Source: Diphasiastrum complanatum
Taxonomy: Eukaryota > Streptophyta > Lycopodiopsida > Lycopodiales > Lycopodiaceae
Direction of reading: 5' to 3'
Assembly (NCBI GenBank): GCA_029204225.1
Contig: CM055095.1
Span: forward strand, 51,158,841-51,222,840
DNA length: 64,000 nucleotides
This document shows, piece by piece, positions 55,098-64,000 of the stretch. Each line of letters starts with the position of its first letter. The first letter of the stretch is position 1. The notes under the pieces were generated by a model, which made no database searches, had not been told where the DNA came from, and saw nothing but the letters and a program-made list of their open reading frames with translations. Made by a program: the position numbers and the translations under genes.

Positions 55098-55499
55098 GTC
55101 AAACTTCCTCTCTGATCTTCTCTTCAAACCTTGCTAATTCCTGCACATACAAGCATCAAATTACTTCTAACACAAGATGGAGCTGGTTGTCTTGTCTCCT
55201 CCCAGCCTTTGCTGCATAGATTATGATGAGGAATGCCTCTGTCTAGGCTCACTTATCCAAAATCCTCAAGCACCCCTTAACCCTGACCCTTCCTAAATCT
55301 CGACACATGGCCAACTCCATGCACAGTCGACACTTGCCACTTGGCAGCACCCTGACACATAGGCAAGTGAGTAGGCTGACATGTGTCACTCATCCATTGG
55401 ACCAAATGTCCCAGTGGGCATGTGACACGTGTCATGTTTGACCGGTCAACCCTAACATGTGTCACTCATTCACTGGACCAAGTGTCCCCCAGCCCTATG

Positions 55500-55690
55500 G
55501 TCTGCAATTCAGAGCTCTGTCAGCTAATCGGAGACGACGGATAATTGAGGAGCTAGAACTCGATCTAGAAGCCATTGCATCGAATGATTGACGACAGCTC
55601 CGCAGATTGCAATAGGGCGTAAAAGATCGCTTTGATCGCAAAGAGAGTGAGCGCTGGAAAGCAAAAACGCAAGAAGAAAGTGTGAGGAAG
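55500..55690 (+). other. Charged frame of unknown origin
   Basis: One frame reads ALSANRRRRIIEELELDLEA, stop after ASND, RQLRRLQ, stop, GVKDRFDRKESERWKAKTQE, ESVRKKNRK, stop. It looks protein-like (charged, helical) but has two stops and no recognisable domain. It may be a Gag or host-gene relic. Confidence 0.25.
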
Positions 55691-55870
55691 AAAAATAGAA
55701 AATGATTTGTGATATGTAGTAGCGGTGTGGAGAGGATGATGATGTGTCATGGTGACCTGTATAGCAAGTTTATGTGTATATGTTCATTTTGATAGTACAC
55801 AATAGAAAAGAGACGGTCCTCTAGTAATATTTTCCACTAAATAGAGAGGTTGGGAGTTCAACTTCATTCT

Positions 55871-56115
55871 AGAACAAAAATGAGAACATACAAGAGAACA
55901 AAAGTAGGGAAGCAACAATGTCATTCTTCTAGATGCCATAACAGACTTGTCTCAAAAGTGCCAATAGTTTTATTTGCAATTTTTTGAAAGTTTCATGTAT
56001 AAGAACACAAATGAGGACATACAAGAGAACAACGACAGGGAAGCAACAATCAAATTCTCCTAGATGCAATCATAGACTTGTCTCAAGTATCACTAGTTTT
56101 ATTTGCAAATTTCCA
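55871..56115. repeat. Diverged tandem repeat, period about 130 bp
   Basis: Words agaacaaaaatgagaac, aacatacaagagaacaa, agggaagcaacaat, acttgtctcaa and agttttatttgcaa recur in order at 55871 and 56001. Confidence 0.75.
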
Positions 56116-56181
56116 ATTGCTATTTATAAAATAGTAGATTAGAACTTTGGAATTATAGGATAGGCAAGCTAAAATGATACG

Positions 56182-56672
56182 TGTTATGGCCATATTCAGC
56201 TAAGGACATGGAATAGTCCTAATATGGTAGACCGGACCTCCAGTGTTCGAGATTATTGGTCACGCCTAGATTTTATTCCACATCGAGGCCTGTTGGTGAC
56301 TAATGACCTTGAGAGGACTCAGACACTCTAATTGAGACATATGGAGTAGTGCATGTACGTGTGACTGATATAGGCAGGAGGTATGCATGAAGAGCTGTGA
56401 TCTATTTATAGTTGACCTGCATGGGAATTGCATGTGCTCATGCATAGGATCCTACTCTCTATATATTGAGGTAGTGATTATTCTGTCAACGACTTTGGTT
56501 TAGGTTACATGTTATAAAGCTCTTCTCCTCTTGCTCACATGGCATGGCTTGGGAGCTAGATCCAGGAGGATTCTCCAGGAGGGATCTAGGATTGGTTGGG
56601 TGGTTTTGCTCCACAGTCTCTCTTGTGTTTTCTTATCCTCATCTTAGGGGATTGTCCCTAGTGGTCTTTACA
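56182..56672 (+). repeat. Family L LTR (5')
   Basis: 491 bp, TGTTATGGCC ... TCTTTACA, followed by PBS TGGTATCAAAGCCC (56674-56687). It matches 27606-28080 and the inverse of 61316-61702. A TATA-like ctctatatattg lies near 56455. Confidence 0.85.
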
Positions 56673-56673
56673 T

Positions 56674-56687
56674 TGGTATCAAAGCCC
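56674..56687 (+). promoter_or_regulatory. PBS, tRNA-iMet type
   Basis: TGGTATCAAAGCCC, one base from the usual CAGAGC form. Confidence 0.75.
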
Positions 56688-57000
56688 GGCTGAGATGCGA
56701 TCTTGGATGAGATTGAAGACAAGCTCTACATCGAATTGGAAAGCGGGAAGCACTTGGATTTGCATCCTGGTTTGGAGTGTTGATTTTTTCCAAGAGAATT
56801 TCAAATTTGAGTTTCGCTAATTCCGATTGTTTGGCATGCTTTTTGAAATTGGTGGTAGAGTGCTCTTCTACACGTTCCATTTGTTGTAAAGATGCTTGGA
56901 ACTAGTACAAATTTCGAAAGGATCTGAGGGAAAGATCTTGTTGCTTGTTTATAGCTGAAATCTGCTAGATGGAGTAACATGCATATGTGACTTTCAGTTT
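56688..57000 (+). mobile_element. Leader remnant between PBS and pol
   Basis: No gag or protease is visible in these 300 bp, so both have been deleted. Confidence 0.5.
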
Positions 57001-57009
57001 ATTCCAGAA

Positions 57010-57730
57010 GTTTCTATTTCGCAGAAAGTAAGTAAATTAGAAACTTTATTGTCTAGATTTAAAGATGTTTTTCCTGAAGATTTACCACATGGTTTACCAC
57101 CTAGCAGAGAGGCAGATCATGTAATAAACCTAGTAACAGGCACAACACCTATTTCTAAACCTCCGTATTGGGTCAGCTGAATAGAGGATGAAGAAATAAC
57201 TAGGCAGTTAACAGATTATCTGGGGAAAGGCCAAATTCAGACTAGTAGTTCACCATGGGCCTCACCAGTCCTATTGGCGAAAAAGAAAGAGGGGTCTATG
57301 CATCTTTGCATAGATTACAGAGCCCTCAATAAAGTCACAATTAAGAATAAGTACCCAATGCCTCGGGCAGACGAGTTGTTTGATCAACTCGACGGGGCTA
57401 AGTTTTTCAGTAAAATTGACCTTAGATCGGGATATCATCAAGTCCGTATAAAGTCGGAAGATGTCCCGAAAACAGCTTTTAGGACTCGTCATGGTCATTA
57501 TGAGTTTAAGGTGATGCCTTTTGAGCTCACAAATGCTCCAGCCACCTTTATGACCTCGATGAACAGTGTCCTCAGACCATACTTGGGTAAGGTTGTAGTT
57601 GTATTTTTGCATGACATCCTCGTGTACAGTAAGACGAGGAAGGAGCATCTTAAACACCTCAAAAAGGTGTTTTGACTGCTTAGAAAGCATAAGCTTTATG
57701 CTAAGAAACCTAAGTGTGAATTCTTCATTG
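57010..57730 (+). pseudogene. Chromovirus reverse transcriptase
   Basis: The frame reads FKDVFPEDLPHGLPPSREAD, then [87 protein letters not shown] and [13 protein letters not shown]. The catalytic box is FLHD where FLDD is usual, so one of the paired Asp is lost. First catalytic Asp in KIDLRSGY is present. Stops lie at about 57178 and 57673; an open stretch begins at 57274. Confidence 0.85.
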
Positions 57731-57744
57731 AAGAAGTAGCTTAT

Positions 57745-59066
57745 TTGGGTCACATTATCTCAACAGATGGGATTAAGATGGACCTTAATAAGGTTATAGC
57801 CATGCTCAATTGGCAAGTCGTCGACCCCAATCAACCATTTGTGGTCGAAACAGCTGCTAGCAACTTTGCAGTTGGTGTTGTACTAACTCGGAATGGACGA
57901 CCAGTTGCGTTTGAGAGTAAAAAACTCGAGCCAGCACAGACTAGGTACAGCGCCTATGAAAAGGAACTCTTCTCCATAGTTCATGCCCTTAAGATTTGGA
58001 GGCATTATTTTTATGGTGCCAACTTTAAGGTCCTGACAGACCATGAAAGTCTCATATATCTTTGCAATCAGCCTGAGCTCAAAGGTTGGAAAGCTCGTTG
58101 GGCTGAGTTAATGCAAGAGTTTGATATGTCTATCGAATATAGACGGGGGAAATTCAACACAGTACCAGATGCACTTAGTAGAATGCCTATGATAAACGAG
58201 CTGAGTTTTACTCAGATTCGTAGTGAGTTACTCGGGTCGCTGAGAGGGAAGTGCCAGCATGATGCATTCTTCTCTACTATCTGGAACTCAGTCCAGAGCA
58301 GACAGATACAGACTCCAGAACCAGTTCCTGGGGCTGGTGCCAGTTCATCCAAGAATACGGCAGCTTCCGTTGAGGATGATGAGTCCGCGTATACGTCAGA
58401 TGACGTTGAGGATTCTGAGCCTGTATTATCCAAGCAAACCCCAGTGGTTGAGGGTCAGTTGACTCAAGGATTCAAATGGAAACAGTATTCCATTCAAGAT
58501 GAGTACTTGCTCTATAGAGATAGAGTATGTGTCCCCAATTCAGAGGATTATAGGCAGCAGGTCCTACTTGAGTGTCATGACAGTCCTAGTGCGGGGCACC
58601 CAGGCATTCAAAAGACCTATGAGCTTCTTTGTAGGCAATTTTCCTGGCCCAGTATGAAAAAGGACGTCCAGCAATATGTAACCAATTGCCAGAAATGTCA
58701 CATGAATAAAGCGGAGCATTTAAAGGCAGGAGGGTTGTTACAACCCTTAGATATACCAGTTGGTAAATGGGAGAGTATCTCCATGGATTTTATAGTAGGC
58801 CTGCCTAAAACCCAAAAGGGTAATGACGCAGTTGAAGCAGCCAAAAACTTTTTAGAAGACCTAAACCAGATGATAGAACATGCTAAGTGTAGCATTAGGC
58901 AGTCCCAGGATCGAGCCAGGCATTATGCAGATCCACACAGACGAGATGTGCAGTTCTCCGCTAGTGAGAAAGTCTACTTGAGAATCCCAATTGACTCTAA
59001 AACCCTCAATAAGGAGTGTGTCCTAAGTTGTCTCCTAGGTATTGTGGTACCATCAGTAGGAGACTA
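57745..59066 (+). pseudogene. Chromovirus RNase H and shortened integrase, 440 codons open
   Basis: Open from MGHIISTDGIKMDLNKVIAM. Near codon 30 it jumps from AMLNWQ to VVDPNQPFVVETAASNFAVG: about 90 residues of RT thumb are deleted in frame. RNase H follows: TRYSAYEKELFSIVHALKIW, FKVLTDHESLIYL, RGKFNTVPDALSR. A spacer with an acidic part leads to the integrase zinc domain (HDSPSAGHPGIQKTYELLCR, CQKCHMNKAEH), SMDFIVGLPKTQKGNDA, then VEAAKNFLEDLNQ and DRARHYADPHRRDVQF. Most of the catalytic core after the first Asp is deleted, also in frame. Despite the long open frame it cannot work. Confidence 0.85.
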
Positions 59067-59386
59067 GGCGAGGTCACCTATGAACTAGAACTCCCACACA
59101 ACAGTAAGGTTTTTCAAGTCTTTCATGTAAGTAAGTTACGAAAAGCCTTAGCCAGATCAGAAAATTTGGTAGGAGACAGTGTTTTAGTTCTCCCATTGGA
59201 TTCTCAGTAACCTCCACATGAACCAGAGGAGATTTTTGATAGTAGAGACGCAGACTCGTCATACTCTATATCGAGAATATCTGGTCAAGTGGAATGATCA
59301 GCCTGTTGAGAATGCCACCTGGGAAAAAAGCATCGTCCCTCGCAAGATTTTTCCAAACTTTGTCTTAGACAACCAAGACGGTTCTT
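59010..59386 (+). pseudogene. Chromovirus integrase end and chromodomain
   Basis: LSPRYCGTISRRLGEVTYEL, ELPHNSKVFQVFHVSKLRKA is the integrase C-terminal module, one frame off the 440-codon frame. After a stop at about 59208 another frame gives TLYREYLVKWNDQPVENATW, EKSIVPRKIFPNFVLD, a chromodomain-like fold (YLVKW......ATWE...I). It ends before the purine tract. Confidence 0.75.
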
Positions 59387-59398
59387 AAGGGGGAGGAA
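59384..59398 (+). promoter_or_regulatory. Polypurine tract
   Basis: ttaagggggaggaag directly before an LTR start TGTTACAAGCACG at 59399; primes plus-strand cDNA. Confidence 0.75.
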
Positions 59399-59735
59399 GT
59401 GTTACAAGCACGTAACCAGTGCCGAACCCTAGGGAACACAAGAGGTCATATACCACAGTCAGGGTCGTGTCCAGCGTACACGACCAACAGGGCAAGATAG
59501 CGAATACTTTCTTTTCGACACTCGAATAACGAATAGCCATGGCGGGCCTAACACAGCCTAGGGACCCTATCAGCAGGATAGTGTCCCACGTTGAGTCCCG
59601 ACGTGCAGTTGGCCACGTCAGAGCCACGTGGCCGACACATGGCAGTATGCATGCTACCAGCCCTAACACTTGGCTAGGAGGGGCTTGCTCCATATCAGGG
59701 AGTAGGCAAGGTTGAGTGGATCAGTTAGTGTTTGC
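59399..59735 (+). repeat. 3' LTR of the chromovirus pol
   Basis: It starts TGTTACAAGCACGTAACC. It does not match the LTR at 56182 beyond the first five bases, so the 5' LTR and this pol do not form a normal pair. It holds a hairpin ggtcgtgt...acacgacc (59463-59487). Right end not defined. Confidence 0.5.
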
Positions 59736-61315
59736 CCTACTGTGGTGTTTAGATCTCTAACACAATCCAACACAAAATATTTGTGAATTACACAACATCT
59801 GCTCCAATCTCTAAAAAACAGCTTCTGCAGTTGGTGACACCCATCCACACCACATGCATTCCCTTTAGCAGCCCTATGCAGACAAAATATGTATGCACAC
59901 CTGTTTTCACCATTATTATTTGAGAACAGCAAAGCTAAGACAAAATCTATGTACATTCTCAAAAAATCTATGCACATTCTCACGACATCTATGTACACCT
60001 GTTTTCACTAATATTACATGAAAACAGCAAAGCTAAGACAAAATCTATGTAACAAGTGTGTGTGTTGTTATGGAAACAACCAATAATTAGTCATTAAACC
60101 AAACACTAGTCTGACAACAAAATCTAGGTACCAACTATCATTCTTGCTATGAAAACAAGCATTAGCCTATCAGCAAACTAACCAATACGCTAATCCCAAG
60201 TGATAAACCTCCGAAGGTACAACCAAAATCCAATGCCCACCTACAAGTAAAGATACACCAAGTAGAATCCCACCTACTAGCGCCAAACAAAGCTAACCCA
60301 AGGTGCAGTAGCAGCGATTAGACGAGGCCACGCTGTCGATTGCCCACACCTTCAGCAACACAAGCTCGCGATGTCACTAGCTCAGAATCTGATCGATGAA
60401 GAGGTACAGTATATTACTTTATTGAAAGAAAGATGGGAAAATCCCATCAAGAGAGAGGTCTGGTCTTTATACACTTCTCTTCGGTTTTAGCTTGCGTGTA
60501 CTAGAAATAAACCTATCTGGTATTTTTTGGCTGTCTCCCTATATTTGCTAAGCGCTAAAATACACTGAACCTTGGATAAACGGTAGGCCAGCAAAAGAAA
60601 ACTATCCACTACAAGAGAGTTAACATATACAAAGGAATAATTTACACTTGAAAAATTGATTATCCTTGTGTTGCAAGATTGTTGAAATTTTGATAATTTG
60701 ATGCTCGACCTTAGGGGTGATGATGATGGCTGGGCTAGCAAAATGCCTTTAAAGAGAAATATGACGTGTGTATTAAAAGCCATGTTGATGGGTTTGAAAG
60801 CATTTTTTATGAATCCAAAAACGTTGTAGCCCCCATAATTGTGTAAAATAACATTTATCCAGCTCAAGTTCTTTAAGGTGGGAGTAAATTAGGCTAACAA
60901 ATAAAACTATGTAAAATCCCTACGAGTAACAAAAACTAATTAACAGACAAGGTTAACATATATAGAGGTAACATTTATCCAAGGTAACTGTATTGTGATG
61001 ATTTGCTAAAAGATGAGGGGTTACTCTAGGTGAGTTTGAGCATTGAAATGATTAATATTTTTTTGAATGCAATCTATTGATTCAACATCTTGCTTAAGGC
61101 AAAGCTTCTTGGGCAGCATACATCACTTTGTTATAAACTAAGACGTGGGCTTTGTATTATAAAGTTATGGATTTTCAAGGCAGATTTTGCTTCTTCTTCT
61201 TCTTTGAGAAATTAGAAAGCATAAAGTAGTGAGTTTTGATGAGGGATGTCATCTCTCTTTCAAACTTTACTAGTAAGTGTTGAGAAGAGGACTGCAATCT
61301 AGCTTGTTTCCCTGC
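59736..61315. other. Unassigned, with a 96-bp diverged tandem repeat
   Basis: cctgttttcac.a.tatta and gcaaagctaagacaaaatctatgta occur at 59902 and 59998. The minus frame 60487-60867 is AT-rich and has no domain. No element end is visible. Confidence 0.4.
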
Positions 61316-61702
61316 TGTAAAGACCACTAGGGAAAACCCCTAAGATGAGGATAGGAAAACACAACAAGAGAGACAATGGAGCAAAACCACCCAACCAATC
61401 CTAGATCCCTCCGGTCAATATATAGAGAGTAGGATCATGTGCATGAACCCATCAATCCCCATGCAGGTCAACTATAAATAGATCACAACTCTTCATGCGT
61501 TCCTCTTGCCTATATCTGTCACACGTACATGCACTACTCCATATGTCTCAATTAAAGTGTCTGGGTCCTCTCAAGGTCATTAGTCACCAACGGGTCTCGA
61601 TGTGGAATAAAATCTAGGCGTGACCAATAATCTCGAACACTGGAGGGCCGGTCTACCATATTAGGAACTATTCCATGTCCTTAGCTGAATATGGCCGTAA
61701 CA
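61316..61702 (-). repeat. Family L LTR, inverted copy
   Basis: On the minus strand TGTTACGGCCATATTCAGC ... CTTTACA, matching 56182-56672 with an internal deletion. On its right (minus-strand upstream) is the purine tract TTTAAGGGAGGAAGAA (61703-61718), so it is a 3' LTR of a minus element. Confidence 0.8.
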
Positions 61703-63205
61703 TTCTTCCTCCCTTAAACAGGTTCTGTCCTCAGAACTAGAAAAAGAAAACATGAAATTATTTTTTAAGTTTTCAAGTTTACCCAATAACCATTATTCTT
61801 AGTCTGATCTTTCCATCTGAATAAGTACTCAAAGATGCAACAATTTTTCAATTGTTTGCCTCTACTCATGAATATTGATTCAAATTCTCCAAAGATGCAC
61901 TAAGCTATAAATCTTCTAAATGGGTTGATCTTCTCCAAAGAAAGTTCATCACTTTGATGTAATCCCAATTACATGAAACACTGGGTGATTTTACTTTATT
62001 TGAAAAATCAAATCCGAAAGCTGAAAAAATTCCATTTCAATTTGTTGCAAAAAATAACGCTTCTTGGTACAAATATTCTTTGAATATCCGAATATTCTAA
62101 AATACCACAATTCAGTCATCTAAAATCTCTAGGAGATCTATCAAGTCTCAGACAATTATAACTCAATCTAGAGTACTGCAATTACTCTAATGAATTAATA
62201 GCCCCATTCTAACACCATTGCCAGAAATCATCAACTATCTATATCTTAATAGAGTTATCTGTCTCCTATAAATCTGGAGATATAGACTGAACTTTGTTCA
62301 CAAGCACTTATGGACTACAATCTATAATAGAATATCATCTAGTAAAGTAAGCAAATTCCTCATAAATAAACAATTACTTAATGAAAATGCCTGTGAGATG
62401 TACATAATCTCAAATATGCATTGGAGTAAAGAAATTTAGAGTTCAACTAACAGATCTAAATCCTTGACTCTCCCAATTGATCAAGAATGACTCATTATCT
62501 TAAGAATCCTCACATTTCCTTATAATCTTCTAATGACCTTTAAGTATTTATTTATGATCCATAAATCATAAATATTTAGAACCTTATAATTCATCAATCA
62601 TAATTACAAGGTTCCAAAACCATACTTAATCATTAAAAAAATATTGGGTCATATTCATAACATACAACTCAAGAAATATAAGAATCATTCTGAAATCTTT
62701 TCCACAAGGAAAATCACTAGAGTCCAAAAATATTCTTCCAATCCGATTCTTAACTAGATTATGAGCTCCAAATTCTACAATCAACCAAGTAATTAAAGAA
62801 CATTACAACATTCGTCTTTAATAACATAAACTTTATACAATCACCTACAACAACATCTAGAGATTACAAAGTTCTGCTGAATTCCAAAAATTCAGTTTAC
62901 CATTCTTGGAACCATTAGGATTCGGTATCCAATTGAGCTCACAAGGATATTATCACTAATGAATTAAGTCTATTCCTCAATTGAGAAATACTCACCCAAG
63001 AACTCCGTATATCCTATGCACACAATTCCTTGATGAATCCAAATGACTCATAAATAATGTGTCTTACAAGCAATACACATAAAACAAATATTTTTTGACG
63101 AATTCTTGTCACACTATCCGTTTTACCAATTAACTTACACATGAGTAAATCAACTACTCAAGTTAATTGCCCATGATTTAGAAATCTTAAATGTCTAGGT
63201 GCAAC
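61703..63205 (-). mobile_element. Non-coding interior of the minus family L element
   Basis: AT-rich, no pol frame on either strand. It resembles 43745-45766 in places. It is cut at about 63205 by a plus-strand copia integrase. Confidence 0.5.
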
Positions 63206-63209
63206 TTCT

Positions 63210-64000
63210 AATTGGACATGTACGGACAACGGTGGAGAATATATCTCTATCGAGTTTAAGGAGTACTGCCAGGGCCAAGGCATTGAGCAGCAATTCATCA
63301 CTCCTTACAGTCCTCAGTCTAATGGCTTAGCCGAGAGAAAGAACCGTGCTCTGGTTGAATCTGCCAAATGTATGTTATCGCATGCATTGTTGTCTAAGAG
63401 ATTCCGGGCTGAAGTTGTCTCCACTGCAACCTACGTCCAGAACAGATGTTCGACCAAGGCCCTCTCAGACAAGACACCCAATGAGGTGTGGACAGGCTCT
63501 AAGCCTTATTTGAAGAACTTAAGAGTGTTTGGGTGCATTGCCTACGCACAGATCCCAAAAGACACGAGGAAGAAATTGGACTTCCAATGTCTCAAGACCA
63601 TCCTGATCGGATATACTTCATTTGAAAATAATTATAAGCTGTATGATCCTGATAGCCAGCAAATCTTGTATAGCCGGCATACAGTCCTCATCGAGGATCC
63701 TCAGAGGCAAGGATGTTGCTCAAGAAGAACCCTCATCACCTGCCATTGACACGACAGTCCAAGCTTATGGCTCAGGCGTGTCTATTGTCGACCCACTTCA
63801 AGACAGCGAATCAGATGAAGATGTTGCTGCTACCCAGCAAAAAGTCCCAAGTACGGTTCATCAGGCGAATCTTCCCAGAAGATCAAGCCGAGTGCGCACA
63901 CAGCCCGCAAGGTATACTCCTGAGTCTGCCTGTCTCTTGATGCAGGAACTGACGACAGTCGAAGAGGCACTTAGCCAACCAGACTCTAATCTTTGGAGAG
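63210..64000 (+). pseudogene. Copia integrase and linker, running off the window
   Basis: The frame reads CTDNGGEYISIEFKEYCQGQ (second catalytic Asp), FITPYSPQSNGLAERKNRAL (Glu), YVQNRCSTKALSDKTPNEVW, LRVFGCIAYAQIPKD, then a one-base shift near 63705 and DVAQEEPSSPAIDTT, SESDEDVAATQQ, RRSSRVRTQPARYTPES, the integrase-RT linker. The region is the least damaged copia coding stretch here, with a single shift and no in-frame stop seen, and may continue to an RT outside the window. The first catalytic Asp is missing because the fragment begins at about 63205. Confidence 0.8.

Noticed and set aside
60487-60867. 126-codon minus frame
   Set aside because: Long for chance, but no domain, no splice or start context and AT-rich; not enough support for a gene.

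Overview
This window reads as a stretch of a large land-plant nuclear genome made almost entirely of nested, decayed transposable elements. Evidence: tRNA-iMet primer-binding sites (TGGTATCAGAGC) beside LTR ends, Ty1/copia and Ty3/gypsy pol fragments on both strands, chromodomain gypsy elements, a Helitron helicase scrap, a LINE scrap, two MITE-like elements with 8-bp target duplications, and long CT, GT and GA microsatellites. There are no bacterial operons, rRNA genes, CRISPR arrays or convincing tRNA genes. A large-genome plant such as a fern, lycophyte, gymnosperm or repeat-rich angiosperm fits, but the sequence alone does not decide the lineage.

Layout. 0-8.5 kb: a minus-strand LTR with its PBS, a gypsy pol (integrase to RT) on the minus strand joined to a copia integrase scrap, a 39-bp minisatellite, then a shrunken copia element whose two LTR starts survive, followed by an array of GCGTGGAT/ATCCACGC palindromes. 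8.7-19.5 kb: copia territory. A copia element (A) is split by a gag-only copia element (B, 9451-13600), resumes at 13601 and runs to RNase H near 17000; a second copy of the same family lies opposite (19503-17700), so the two converge on LTR sequence. 19.5-23.3 kb: the leader and gag of a gypsy family, then short interspersed motif arrays. 24-26.7 kb: a copia element whose integrase-RT part is replaced by a 136-bp TC tract. 26.7-28.3 kb: Helitron helicase scrap, solo LTR and microsatellites. 28.9-35 kb: a second gypsy copy with leader, gag, protease and integrase C-terminus, followed by an unrecognised degraded reading frame. 36.4-38.5 kb: a third, minus-strand copy of the gypsy gag-protease, carrying a 159-bp inverted repeat. 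39-42.2 kb: quieter sequence with a 157-bp tandem duplication and the best host-gene candidate (minus, 42117-41566). 43-46.7 kb: minus-strand LTR, long non-coding internal region, 276-bp tandem duplication and the 5' end of a minus copia. 47-51 kb: AT-rich, intron-like sequence with two MITE-like elements and weak candidate exons. 51.3-56 kb: gypsy integrase pieces, LINE scrap, and a chromovirus whose protease is fused to its integrase tail and chromodomain. 56.2-59.4 kb: LTR plus chromovirus pol. 61.3-64 kb: inverted LTR, non-coding internal region and a copia integrase running off the window.

No element looks autonomous: every pol has internal stops, frameshifts or large deletions. The notable points are structural: insertions with intact target duplications and a local empty-site comparison, in-frame fusions made by deletion, non-coding motif arrays inside elements, and one degraded reading frame I cannot assign.
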